Assembly (NCBI GenBank): GCA_947364235.1 | Contig: CANARY010000007.1 | Coordinates: 109,806 to 173,805 of the forward strand | From: an uncultured Candidatus Melainabacteria bacterium | Lineage (GTDB): Bacteria; Cyanobacteriota; Vampirovibrionia; Gastranaerophilales; Gastranaerophilaceae | Length of the DNA stretch: 64,000 bases | Direction of reading: 5' to 3' | Part shown: piece after piece, positions 25,114 through 34,900 of the stretch | Numbering within the stretch: position 1 is the first letter of the stretch | Layout: each line of letters opens with the position of its first letter | The notes under the pieces: model-generated | Told to the model about the DNA's origin: nothing | The model's input: the letters and a program-made list of their open reading frames with translations, nothing else | The model's database searches: none | Made by a program: the position numbers and the translations under genes

Positions 25114-25148
25114 AAAGGCGCCGGCTTTGAAAAGCCGGCGCCTTTCTT
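25114..25148 (+). terminator. gap terminator
   Basis: AAAGGCGCCGGCTTT pairs with AAGCCGGCGCCTTT across a short GAA loop, then TCTTATT. Very stable stem immediately after gap. Confidence 0.92.
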
Positions 25149-25149
25149 A

Positions 25150-25177
25150 TTGCACAAAAATTTTTATTGACTATAAT
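25150..25177 (+). promoter_or_regulatory. mutS2 promoter, apparently leaderless
   Basis: TTGCAC (25150-25155), 16-bp spacer, TATAAT (25172-25177). A start seven bases later would fall at about 25184, only 3 nt before the mutS2 ATG, and no Shine-Dalgarno is present. Confidence 0.5.
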
Positions 25178-25186
25178 CAATTTATA

Positions 25187-27553
25187 ATGAGTATTGTCCA
25201 AAAATCACAAATTGCACTAGAATATGATAAAATTTTAGCCGAGCTTGCAAAGTTTGCTAAAACAGAGCAGTCTGCTAAGCTTTGTCTTGAGCTGACTCCT
25301 TTTGTGAAACCTGAAGATATAAAAGCTCAGATTGTTTTGACTCGTGAAGCTAAAGACGTTCTGGATCTTGCAAGAGATATACCAATCGAAAAAGTTCCTG
25401 ATTTTACAAAGCTTCGCGAAAGAAATGAATATTTTGTTGAAGAAGAGCTGGTTGATATTGCGAAAGCAATGCGGACTTCAAGAATTGTAAGAAATTTCCT
25501 GAAAGAAAACCTTCAGTTTGATACTTCTATGCAAAAACTTGCGGATGATTTGTTTGCAAATAAAGAACTCGAAGATAAAATTCTAGATACATTTGATGAT
25601 AATTTTACAGTGAAACAAAATGCAAATTCTGAACTTAAAGGGCTTTATGCGTCTTTAAGAGATACAGAAGCTAATTTGAAACAAAAAGTTCAGGATTTAA
25701 TGAATTCAAGTGAGTTTCAAAAGCATTTGCAAGAAAATATTTATACCTTGAGAGATGATAGAATTGTTTTTCAGGTAAAAGCTTCTTCAAAAAGCAAAGT
25801 AGGCGGGATTGTACATGATGTTTCTGCAACAAATAAAACTTTTTATATTGAACCTGCTCAAATTGTCCCAATTAATAACAAGATAAGAGAGCTTAAATCA
25901 AAAATTTATGCAGAAATAATAAGGATTTTAACTTCTCTAAGTTTTGAAGTTAGAAAAGAAATTGATAATCTTATATATATGGAAAATCTCCTGGCTCAGA
26001 TTGACTTCCACTTTGCTAAAGCTAGATATGCTGTGAAAATTCAGGCTATTGAGCCGGAGGTGGCGCTTAAAAAAGGTGTAAAAATTGATTTGATGCGGCA
26101 TCCGCTTTTGATAGGCAGGGTTGAAAAAATTGTTGAAAACGATTTTGAAATAGGCGAAGAGTATAACTCTGTGATTATAACAGGTTCAAACACCGGCGGT
26201 AAAACTGTTGCGCTGAAAACAGTCGGACTGTTTATTCTGATGATGAAGTCTGGAATGTTTTTGCCTTGTGCTGAGGCTCATATTTATCCTTTTGACAAAG
26301 TTCTTGCAGATATTGGTGATGAGCAGAATATTTTACAAAATCTTTCAACTTTTTCTTCTCACATGAAAAACGTGATTGATATTCTGGAACTTGCTGACAA
26401 CAGCACTTTTGTACTTGTTGATGAACTCTGCGCAGGTACTGACCCGCAAGAAGGTGCGGTTCTTGCAGAAACTATTTTAAAAGAACTTGCTTCTAAACAG
26501 TCTCAGTCTATTATTACAACACATTACGGCGAACTTAAAACTCTTGAATATGTAGATCCGTATTTTAAAAACGCGAGTGTTGAATTTGATGTCGAGTCTT
26601 TGAGTCCTACGTATAAGCTTATCATTGGTATCCCGGGATTAAGTAATGCAATTTCTATTGCATCAAACCTTGGTATGCCGGAAGATATGGTTTGGAAGGC
26701 AAAAGAACTTTTAATAACCCAGCGTGACACTTCTTCTCTGGTAGTAGAAAGGCTTCAAAATACCCAGCAGCAGCTTGATGTAAATCTAAGGGAAGCTGAA
26801 TCTAAGAATGCCGAAGCTGATGAGCTTAAGAAACATTACGAAAAAGAGCTTAATGAACATAAAAAAGAAAAGAAAAAATCTCTAAAAGTAATTAAAGACA
26901 GATTTGAAGGCCAGCTTGAAGAAGCAAAAGATGAGATAAAAGATATTTTAGCCGAACTTAGGCGTGAAAAATCCGAAAAAATCGCAAGACGTTCTTATGC
27001 TCGTTTAGCTCAGCTAGAACAAGGCTTCCGCTCGGATTTACACGCATTAGAAGAAAAAGAACAGTATACAGAACTCGACTGGTCCCAAGTCCAGGTTAAT
27101 GACAAAGTTATGATTAAGGATTTGAACCAGCAGGTCACTGTCCTTTCGCTTCCTGATAAAAATGACGCCCTTTATATACAGATGGGGATGATTAAGACTA
27201 AGGTTAAAAAAGATAAGCTTGCTGTTTACAACCCTCAGCTGGCAAAAAAAGTAAACTTGCCGCTTGGAGCTCTTAAAAAAGAAAGTTCTTTCTCTGTAAG
27301 ACGAATTGATATTTCTAATACTCTGGATTTACGCGGAGAAAGAGTTGAAGAAGCTCTTGATGAGCTTGAAGTTTACCTTGATAAAGCAAGTCTTGCAAAC
27401 CTTTCACCGGTATATGTTATCCATGGACATGGCACTGGAGCTTTAAAAGCTGCTGTAAGGGATTTTGTTTCATCTTCTCCTTATGTTGCAAAGTATCGCG
27501 TTGGAGAGGATACTGAAGGCGGAGATGGAGTCTGTGTGATAGATATTAAATAG
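25187..27553 (+). CDS. mutS2: Endonuclease MutS2 with Smr domain
   Basis: A 788-residue MutS2. The lever and clamp helices fill the first 330 residues. The ABC-type ATPase has Walker A GSNTGGKT, Walker B LVDELCAGTDP and ITTHYGELK. A long Lys/Glu-rich coiled coil follows, and a C-terminal Smr nuclease domain has LDLRG and HGHGTGALK. MutS2 acts on branched DNA and stalled ribosomes rather than in mismatch repair. I chose the ATG at 25187; the frame is open upstream to 25127, but that would run through the gap terminator. No ribosome site precedes the chosen start, which fits a leaderless message. Confidence 0.95.
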   Translation: MSIVQKSQIALEYDKILAELAKFAKTEQSAKLCLELTPFVKPEDIKAQIVLTREAKDVLDLARDIPIEKVPDFTKLRERNEYFVEEELVDIAKAMRTSRIVRNFLKENLQFDTSMQKLADDLFANKELEDKILDTFDDNFTVKQNANSELKGLYASLRDTEANLKQKVQDLMNSSEFQKHLQENIYTLRDDRIVFQVKASSKSKVGGIVHDVSATNKTFYIEPAQIVPINNKIRELKSKIYAEIIRILTSLSFEVRKEIDNLIYMENLLAQIDFHFAKARYAVKIQAIEPEVALKKGVKIDLMRHPLLIGRVEKIVENDFEIGEEYNSVIITGSNTGGKTVALKTVGLFILMMKSGMFLPCAEAHIYPFDKVLADIGDEQNILQNLSTFSSHMKNVIDILELADNSTFVLVDELCAGTDPQEGAVLAETILKELASKQSQSIITTHYGELKTLEYVDPYFKNASVEFDVESLSPTYKLIIGIPGLSNAISIASNLGMPEDMVWKAKELLITQRDTSSLVVERLQNTQQQLDVNLREAESKNAEADELKKHYEKELNEHKKEKKKSLKVIKDRFEGQLEEAKDEIKDILAELRREKSEKIARRSYARLAQLEQGFRSDLHALEEKEQYTELDWSQVQVNDKVMIKDLNQQVTVLSLPDKNDALYIQMGMIKTKVKKDKLAVYNPQLAKKVNLPLGALKKESSFSVRRIDISNTLDLRGERVEEALDELEVYLDKASLANLSPVYVIHGHGTGALKAAVRDFVSSSPYVAKYRVGEDTEGGDGVCVIDIK

Positions 27554-27659
27554 AGATGGGGCAAATGGGGGTGGATGAGGGCGTACTTGTTTTGTCTTAG
27601 AATTACCGGTTGGTAGGATTTAACCAATCGTGTTATAATAAACTCGGAGGGCTGGAGAT

Positions 27660-28499
27660 ATGTTTAAACTTGGAATTATCGGTTATCCTTTAGGACATTC
27701 AATTTCTGCTGTTATTCAAAAAGCAGGGCTTGAAAGTATCGGGCTTGAAGGTTGTTATGATGTAATGGAAACTCCGCCTGAAGATTTGATTTCAAGGATT
27801 AAATATATAAAAGCCAACGGATACAATGGCTTTAATGTCACTATTCCTCTAAAAGTTCCTATGTCTTTGTTTTTGGATGATATTGATGATTACGCAAATA
27901 TTGCAGGGTGTGTGAATACAGTAAAAGTCGGAGATGATAAATCTTTTTCTGGTTATAATACTGATATTTACGGGTTTAAAAAAGCTATTCCTGCAGAGAT
28001 TGATTTAAATGGAAAAAATGCAAGTATTCTTGGAACCGGAGGAGCTTCAAGAGCTGCAGTTGTAGGACTTGCAGAACGCGGAGTTAAAGAAATTGATTTT
28101 TATACAAGAAATATAATTAATTCACGCCAGACTCTGGATTATGTACGCGCTAAGTTTCCTAATGTTAATTTCAATGTTTATCAGATACAAAGCATTCGCT
28201 CTTTAGCGCATACTTCTATTATAGTTAACGCAACACCAATCGGTATGAAAGGCTATATGGCTGATCAAATGCCTTTAGAACGTGCAGATTTGGATAAACT
28301 TAATCCTGAAACACTGGTTTATGATATTGTTTATAATCCTGTTAAAACAGTTCTTATCCAAGAATCGCAAAAACGCGGTTTACGCACTATTGGCGGGCTG
28401 GATATGCTTATTTATCAGGCAGAACGCGCAATTGAAATTTGGACAGGCAAAACTCCTGATACAAAAGTTATGAAAATTGCAGCGCTGGAAGCTCTGTAA
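27660..28499 (+). CDS. aroE: Shikimate dehydrogenase
   Basis: A 279-residue shikimate dehydrogenase, which reduces 3-dehydroshikimate with NADPH in the aromatic pathway. The N-terminal substrate domain has SIS at 15-17 and the catalytic lysine in NVTIPLK. NTDIYGF supplies the catalytic aspartate. The NADP-binding loop is LGTGGASRA, and the C-terminal GGLDMLIYQA motif is intact. Ribosome site GGAGGG precedes the ATG. A TATAAT at about 27634 probably belongs to its promoter. With tyrA in the same window it implies endogenous aromatic amino acid synthesis. Confidence 0.96.
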   Translation: MFKLGIIGYPLGHSISAVIQKAGLESIGLEGCYDVMETPPEDLISRIKYIKANGYNGFNVTIPLKVPMSLFLDDIDDYANIAGCVNTVKVGDDKSFSGYNTDIYGFKKAIPAEIDLNGKNASILGTGGASRAAVVGLAERGVKEIDFYTRNIINSRQTLDYVRAKFPNVNFNVYQIQSIRSLAHTSIIVNATPIGMKGYMADQMPLERADLDKLNPETLVYDIVYNPVKTVLIQESQKRGLRTIGGLDMLIYQAERAIEIWTGKTPDTKVMKIAALEAL

Positions 28500-28518
28500 A
28501 AAATATATTTGTAAAGAA

Positions 28519-28580
28519 TTGTAACGTTTTTTTCTTCTTGTGAAATTGGATAATTTTCACATACTTTATATATATGTAAG
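28519..28580 (+). promoter_or_regulatory. Shared promoter module, copy 1
   Basis: TTGTAACGTTTTT from 28519 and, 44 bp downstream, ACTTTATATATATGTAAG (28563-28580). The same two boxes at the same spacing precede the gene at 55771, and the 18-mer recurs at 63840. It lies 30 bp before the ATG at 28610. Confidence 0.7.
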
Positions 28581-28609
28581 ATGTAAAATAAAAACAAGGA
28601 GACAGAATC

Positions 28610-28909
28610 ATGTCAGCTAATATTAACGCAAATGTTTTGAGAAATTTTATAGTTAAAACTTTAGGCGGAGACAAGTTGATGAATCATCAGGCTCAGAAGT
28701 ACGGAGTTGACGGGAACAAGTTTGCGGAAGCGAATGTTGATGAGAACGCATATTTAGACCTTGATGAAATTCTTGATAATAAAGATTTGTATGCTCAGTT
28801 TGCAACAATGTACGTTGAAGAGCAAGATAAAGACAGTGCAGATATTGATAAAGAGAGACAAAAAGAAGAGGCATTAAAAGTACAAGATAAAGGCGAAAGC
28901 AAAGCTTAA
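28610..28909 (+). CDS. Small EF-hand-like protein, 99 aa
   Basis: A 99-residue acidic protein. Residues near 45-60 (ANVDENAYLDLDEILD) fit an EF-hand-like calcium loop with Asp/Asn at alternating positions and a terminal Glu. The C-terminal 30 residues are highly charged and probably disordered. No signal peptide. AAGGAG precedes the ATG. It is a single-gene unit between the shared promoter module and a terminator. The EF-hand-like style recalls the start of the giant protein at 17790. Function unknown. Confidence 0.7.
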   Translation: MSANINANVLRNFIVKTLGGDKLMNHQAQKYGVDGNKFAEANVDENAYLDLDEILDNKDLYAQFATMYVEEQDKDSADIDKERQKEEALKVQDKGESKA

Positions 28910-28935
28910 GAAGAGAAAAATTGAGAAATAAATAT

Positions 28936-28965
28936 AACGGAACTTAAAAAAGTTCCGTTTTTTTT
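28936..28965 (+). terminator. Terminator of the EF-hand-like gene
   Basis: ACGGAAC / GTTCCGT stem with a TTAAAAA loop, followed by eight T. Confidence 0.9.
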
Positions 28966-28999
28966 AATAATATGCTATAATATTATTAGGAGATCAAAG

Positions 29000-29047
29000 T
29001 TGAATAGTTATCAGCCAAATGCGAAAGCAGAAAGGCACTTAATATAA
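29000..29047 (+). CDS. Possible 15-codon leader peptide before ycf45
   Basis: TTG at 29000 follows AGGAG at about 8 bp and opens 15 codons (MNSYQPNAKAERHLI), ending with TAA two bases before the ATGATG of the next gene. The next gene itself has no good ribosome site, so reinitiation or coupling is likely. Confidence 0.4.
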   Translation: MNSYQPNAKAERHLI

Positions 29048-29049
29048 GA

Positions 29050-30618
29050 ATGATGAGCAGTATACAATTTCAAAATGACCTCGAACGGCTTTTAGCCATT
29101 ATGCCCCAAAAAGTTGTTGATAATTTGTCGTGTGAACGGCTTGATGATGTTATCGAAATAGTATTGGATATCGGAAGAGTTCCTGAGGTAAGACATGCCG
29201 GCGGGAAAATCGAAAAGTTGAACAGTGAGGTTGTAAATGATGAAGATATTTCTTTTATAACTTCACATTTACAAGAATTTACTCATGATAATCGTTCCGG
29301 AATTCCGGGAACGCTGCACAGAATTAGTGCGATAAGAAACCGCCAAGGTAAAGTTGTCGGATTAACCTGTCGTATAGGGCGTGTTGTTACCGGTACGATT
29401 GCGTGCATTAAAGATTTTTGTACTCAGGGTAAAAGTATTTTGTTTCTCGGACCTCCTGGAGTTGGTAAAACTACTAAGCTGCGTGAAATTTCAAGACTTG
29501 TAGCTGATGAGCTTGGCAAACGTGTTGTAATTGTTGATACTTCGAATGAAATTGCCGGAGATGGTGATGTTCCTCATCCAGCGGTTGGTTCAGCCAGAAG
29601 AATGCAGGTTGCTCAGCCGGAGCTTCAAAAGGATATTATGATTGAAGCTGTTGAAAACCATACGCCGGAAGTCATTGTTGTAGACGAAATCGGAACAGAG
29701 CCGGAAGCTCAAGCTGCAAGAACGATTGCAGAGAGAGGGGTTATGCTGATTGCAACTGCTCATGGTAATTGTTTGGAAAGCTTGATAAAAAACCCGACTC
29801 TTTCAGATTTGGTCGGCGGTATTCAGTCTGTAACTTTAGGTGATGATGAAGCGAAAAGAAGAGCTTCGCAAAAAACTGTTTTGGAAAGAGAAAAGCAGCC
29901 GACATTTGATATTGTAATAGAAATTCTCGATAGAAATACGCTTGCTGTTTATAAAAATACTTCTGAAGCGGTTGATTATATTCTGCGTGGCTGGCCGATA
30001 AGACCGGAAATCAGAAAAGTTGAACAAAAAGCAGAAGAATGTAAGCCTATTGTTGAAGCTAAACCTGAGCCGCAAGCTCCAGAAGAAAACAAGATGAACT
30101 TTTCATTCTCGCGCCAGAAATATGTTGAAGAAGTTAAGCCGCTTAAGAAGCTTTATTTATACGCTGTTTCAAGAACCATTGTTGAAAAATTGATTGAGCG
30201 TTTGAACTTAAACGTAGAGATTATCAGAAATGTTGAAGATGCTGATATAGTTATTGCACATAAAAATTTTGCAAAGGGCGGAGCAAAGATTTTAAATACA
30301 GCAAAAGATTACAGAGTGCAGATTTTTTATGTAAAAACAAACTCAATGGCGCAGATTCAAAAAGTTTTAAAAGATGCTCTTGATATCCAGCCAGGTGATG
30401 TTGAATCTTTAACAGGATATACTGATGAAGCTGAGCAAGCTCTTGATGAAGCAAGGGAAGGTATCAAAAAGGTTCAAGATGGAGCCGGCATGATAGAGCT
30501 TGAGCCGAGGCCGACACATATTAGGAAATTACAGCACGAACTTATAGAACAGTATAATTTGGAAAGCTCTTCTATTGGTGAAGGTGATAGCAGGCATATA
30601 AGAATTATAAAAAAATAA
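29050..30618 (+). CDS. ycf45: Ycf45-type AAA ATPase with R3H domain
   Basis: A 522-residue protein. The N-terminal half is a SpoIIIAA/Ycf45-like P-loop ATPase with Walker A GPPGVGKTTK, Walker B EVIVVDEIGTE and IATAHGNC. The C-terminal end carries an R3H single-strand nucleic-acid-binding domain (RPTHIRKLQHELIEQYNL, then GEGDSRHIRI). An unassigned linker of about 170 residues joins them. This two-domain form is characteristic of Cyanobacteria and plastids, and supports a cyanobacterial-lineage host. Its cellular role is not established. Expression may depend on the short upstream frame at 29000-29047. Confidence 0.88.
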   Translation: MMSSIQFQNDLERLLAIMPQKVVDNLSCERLDDVIEIVLDIGRVPEVRHAGGKIEKLNSEVVNDEDISFITSHLQEFTHDNRSGIPGTLHRISAIRNRQGKVVGLTCRIGRVVTGTIACIKDFCTQGKSILFLGPPGVGKTTKLREISRLVADELGKRVVIVDTSNEIAGDGDVPHPAVGSARRMQVAQPELQKDIMIEAVENHTPEVIVVDEIGTEPEAQAARTIAERGVMLIATAHGNCLESLIKNPTLSDLVGGIQSVTLGDDEAKRRASQKTVLEREKQPTFDIVIEILDRNTLAVYKNTSEAVDYILRGWPIRPEIRKVEQKAEECKPIVEAKPEPQAPEENKMNFSFSRQKYVEEVKPLKKLYLYAVSRTIVEKLIERLNLNVEIIRNVEDADIVIAHKNFAKGGAKILNTAKDYRVQIFYVKTNSMAQIQKVLKDALDIQPGDVESLTGYTDEAEQALDEAREGIKKVQDGAGMIELEPRPTHIRKLQHELIEQYNLESSSIGEGDSRHIRIIKK

Positions 30619-30637
30619 CCCGGTTATGTACTCTCAA

Positions 30638-30657
30638 TGTGTTGCTTTTGCAACATA
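30638..30657. promoter_or_regulatory. Palindrome upstream of the RND operon
   Basis: TGTTGC-TTTT-GCAACA with extra flanking pairs. No T-run follows, so an operator for a repressor of the efflux genes is more likely than a terminator. Confidence 0.45.
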
Positions 30658-30714
30658 GTTATGATATTATTTTCTTTGAAATTATATCTATAATAATAAG
30701 ACTTTGGAGAGAAC

Positions 30715-31902
30715 ATGAGAAAAAATATATTCATTATAGTAGTTGTGCTGCTTGCACTTGTATTTGGCAGGATGATTTTATCAAATATGGATAAGATAAA
30801 AACTGCAAAAATGCGTCAGAGCATGATGACACCTTCTGTTACAGTGGCAGAAGTAAGCTCAAAAGATGTTATCCGTCAGTTTGGAGCTAATGCGCGTGTT
30901 TTGGCTAAATACCGTGTAGATGTTCTTGCACGTATCAGCGGATATTTGACAAAGAGCTACTTTAAAGAAGGTGATTATGTAAAAGCAGGTCAGGTTTTAT
31001 TTGAAATTGAGCCTGAACAGTATCAATATGCTGCAACAAAAGCTAAAGCTGATATGGACAATGCGCGTTCGATGTCAAGTTATTATCAGAAGCAGCTTGC
31101 GAGATATGAAGAGTTGGTGAAGCAGGATTACATTGCGCGTTCAGAATACGATAATGTTCTTGCTCAATATGATGCTTATTCAGCACAAAAAGACAGCGCT
31201 GAGAGTGCTTATAGAGATGCTCAGAGGAACTTGGGGTATACTCATGTTAAGTCTCCTGTTGACGGCAGAGTCGGGATTATTGCTGTAACTGTCGGCAACT
31301 ATGTTTCTGCTTCAAGCGGAGCGTTGACAACAATTAACAGCTCAAATCCTATGTATATTATATTTACTCTCAACTCAAAAGATTATGCAGAGCTTGTGAG
31401 AATTGACGGTGCTAAAGCTGAGCGTGATGTAGATTTTGTGTTTAGCACTGGAAGAAAATATGAATACAAAGGCGTCCAGGATTTTTATGATAATAAGGTT
31501 GATGAATCAACTGGTACGATTACTTTGAGAGCAACATTCCCTAATCCTAAGGATGAGCTTATCCAGGGTGATTTTGGAAGAGTTACTATTTACTCAAAAT
31601 CGAAAGACAAAATGCCTGTAGTTCCTCAAAGTGCAACAATGGAGAACCAAGAAGGGCTTTATGTTTATATGCTAGATGAAGAAAATTTGCCGCGAATGGC
31701 TTATATTAAGACAATGGGGCAGACAGAAGATAATATGTGGATTGTATCTGAGGGCATCAAAGAGGGTGATAGGATTTTGACTACAGGTATGCAGAAGGTT
31801 ATTCCTGGCAAGCCTGTCAGAATTGTTGATAAGCCTCAGCAAGAAGAACAAGCTCCGGTAAAACAAGGATTTTTTGACAAACTATTTAATAAGGGAAAAT
31901 AA
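30715..31902 (+). CDS. RND efflux periplasmic adaptor (MFP)
   Basis: A 395-residue membrane-fusion protein of the AcrA/MexA family. An N-terminal membrane anchor is at residues 4-22. Biotinyl-lipoyl-like halves flank a helical hairpin (KAKADMDNARSMSSYYQK, then SAYRDAQRNLGYTHVKSPVDG). A beta-barrel and a membrane-proximal domain follow. No lipobox cysteine is visible, so it is probably held by an uncleaved helix. It bridges the inner-membrane pump and the outer-membrane channel. Its TAA shares bases with the ATG of the pump gene (TAATG). Confidence 0.93.
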   Translation: MRKNIFIIVVVLLALVFGRMILSNMDKIKTAKMRQSMMTPSVTVAEVSSKDVIRQFGANARVLAKYRVDVLARISGYLTKSYFKEGDYVKAGQVLFEIEPEQYQYAATKAKADMDNARSMSSYYQKQLARYEELVKQDYIARSEYDNVLAQYDAYSAQKDSAESAYRDAQRNLGYTHVKSPVDGRVGIIAVTVGNYVSASSGALTTINSSNPMYIIFTLNSKDYAELVRIDGAKAERDVDFVFSTGRKYEYKGVQDFYDNKVDESTGTITLRATFPNPKDELIQGDFGRVTIYSKSKDKMPVVPQSATMENQEGLYVYMLDEENLPRMAYIKTMGQTEDNMWIVSEGIKEGDRILTTGMQKVIPGKPVRIVDKPQQEEQAPVKQGFFDKLFNKGK

Positions 31903-34900
31903 TGGCAGGTAATTTATTTATAAAACGACCAAAGTTTGCGATAGTAATTTCTATTGCGATTATATTAGCAGGGCTTATTTCTTTAACAACGCTGCCGTTA
32001 GAGGAATATCCTTCAATTACACCTCCGCAGGTTATAGTAAACGCAACTTACTCCGGGGCAAGCTCAGATGTAATTACGTCTACAATTGCAGCTCCTGTTG
32101 AGCTTCAGCTTAATGGTATTGAAGATATGCTTTATATGCAGTCTGAATCCAGAAACGGTTCGTATCAGCTGACTTTGTATTTTGATGTCGGTGCGGATCC
32201 TGATATGGCTCTTGTAAACGTTCAAAACCAGCTTCAGCTTGTTCAGCCGAGGCTGCCGGAAGAGGTTAAGCGTTTTGGGCTGACAGTTAAGAAAGCTTCA
32301 GGCGGTGCCGGGTGTTTGTATCTTGCTTTAACTTCTCCGAATAAGACTTATAATTCTTTATTCCTTGCAAACTACGCTACTTTATATATTAAAGATGAGC
32401 TTGCTCGTACAAAAGGATGCGGTCAAGTTCAGGTTTTCGGGGCAGGCGATTATTCTATGCGTATCTGGCTTAAGCCTGATAAAATGGCAAGTTTAGGGGT
32501 TTCTGTATCTGACATTAACAATGCGATTACTTCGCAAAATATTCAAGCTCCGGCTGGGAATATCGGGGTTGAACCTCTTGATAATCCTCAGATGATGAAA
32601 TTTACTTTAAGAACCAAAGGACGTTTGAAAAATGTTGAAGAATTTGAAGATATAATTGTTAAATCACAAGCTGATGGTTCTAATGTTAAAATTAAAGATG
32701 TAGCAAGGGTTGAGCTCGGAGCAGAAAACTATTCTTCTCAGGTAGCGATTGGAAGTGCAGATGCTGCTATTATCGCAATTTCTCAGCTTCCAGATGCTAA
32801 TACTATAGATTTGGTAAATAGAATTCAAAAGAAAATGGAAGTTTTGAGTAAGAAATTTCCTAATGATATAGAATATCATACGCAATATGATACGACAGAA
32901 TTTGTAAGAGAATCAATTAAAGAAGTTATAAGTGCTATTATTTTAGCAATTGCTCTTGTAAGTGCTGTTACATATCTTTTCCTTGGAACAGCACGTGCTG
33001 CGTTTATTCCTTTCTGTGCAATTCCTGTTTCTTTGATTGGTGTATTTATATTTATGGCATTGATGGGTTTTTCGATAAATCTTTTGATTCTATTCGGGCT
33101 TGTGCTTGCAGTTGGTCTGGTTGTAGATGACGCAATTGTTGTACTTGAAAATACCCAGAGGCACATTCAGGAAGGTAAAGATAAAGTTACGGCAACTGAA
33201 ATTACAATGGAAGAAGTATTTGGGGCTGTTGTTGCAACTTCTTTGGTATTGATGGCAGTATTTGTTCCGGTTTCATTTATGTCGGGTATTACAGGTCAAA
33301 TGTACAGGCAGTTTGCTGTTTGTATTGCTACTTCAATAGGTTTATCTACTGTTGTTGCTTTAACTCTTTCTCCTGCTCTTTGTGCTATGATTTTGAAATC
33401 AGGTGAGGAAAAAGCTGATTTTGAGTTTATACAAAAGTTTGAAAACTGGTTTAACAGTGTTAGAGATAAGTATTTAGGCGTTGTAGAATATTTTGTAAAA
33501 TCTCCTAAAAAGACTTTGGCTTCTCTTGCAGGAATAATAGCTTTGATTTTAGCTATGTTCTGGATTACTCCTACAGGATTTTTGCCGGAAGAAGACAGAG
33601 GAGCGCTGTTTGTTATGGTTCAGCTTCAAGACGGTGCTACTCTTACAAGAACAGCAGGAGTCGTTCAAAATATTTCGAATAAGCTTGCTGAAATACCAGG
33701 AGTTCATTCTGTAATGTCTATTAATGGTATGAAAGGTGAAAATACTGCGTTTCTTATATTGAAGCTTGAAGAATGGTCTAAGAGAAAATCGTCAAAGCTT
33801 TCTATTGCAAGTATTACAAAACAGGCAAATGCGATTGCTGCTAAATATCCTGAAGCTACTACATTTGTTTCTCAGCCTCCTGCAATTTCCGGTATGGGTA
33901 TGTACGGCGGTTTTGAATATCAGCTTCTTGATAAAGGTGACAGAAATTCGGATGATTTTTATGCTCAAGCTCAGGCTTTATTGAATACAGCAAGAGGAAA
34001 CAGTGCTTTTTCAAGTTTGTATACTTCGTTTACATCAACGCTGCCGCAGGTTGTTGTAACTATCGAAGAAGAAAAAGCTATGGCTCAGGGAGTGCCGATT
34101 TCTGAAATTTATACTACCCTTGCAGCTCAGTTCGGGGCAACTTATGTAAACGATTTTAATAAATACGGCAGAATTTATCGTGTTTATATGCAGGCAGATG
34201 CGCCTTACCGTTCTACTTTAAGCGATATGAGCAAGATTTATGTTAGAAATAATCAAGGTAAAATGGTTCCGCTGTCTTCTGTAATTACTACAAAAGATAT
34301 TGTTGGACCGTATTCATTAACCCGTTTCAATATGTATCCGGCAATTACAATAAATGGTAACCCTGCAAATGGTGTAAGCTCAGGTACTGCAATGAATACA
34401 ATGGCTGAAATTTCTGATGAAGTGCTGCCTAATGATATGGATTATGCGTGGTCAGGCACTTCTTTGCAGGAGCAGCAGTCTTCAGGGCAAATTGGACCTA
34501 TCTTAGCTATGGCTTTGACTTTCGTTTATCTGTTTCTTGTGGCGCTTTATGAAAGCTGGACGCTGCCGATTGCTGTACTTTTAATTTCACCGGTTGCGTT
34601 ATTGGGCGCATTGTTCTTCCAGTATGTATGGGGACTTTCGCTGGATATTTACGCTCAGGTAGGTCTGGTTATGCTGATTGGTTTAAGTACTAAACAGGCT
34701 ATTTTGATTGTAGAGTTTGCAAAAGATGCGATGGATAAAGACGGTCTTGGTTATATGCAGGCAGCAATGCAGGCTGCTAAGCTTCGTTTTAGAGCGGTAA
34801 TGATGACTAATATTGCGTTTATTCTCGGTTTACTTCCTCTTGTATTTGCAAAAGGTGCAGGTGCAGGCAGCAGAAACTCAATTGGTGTTTCTGTATTTGG

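Noticed and set aside
25127..25186. Upstream extension of mutS2 by 20 codons
   Set aside because: It would translate through the gap terminator hairpin and starts within it.
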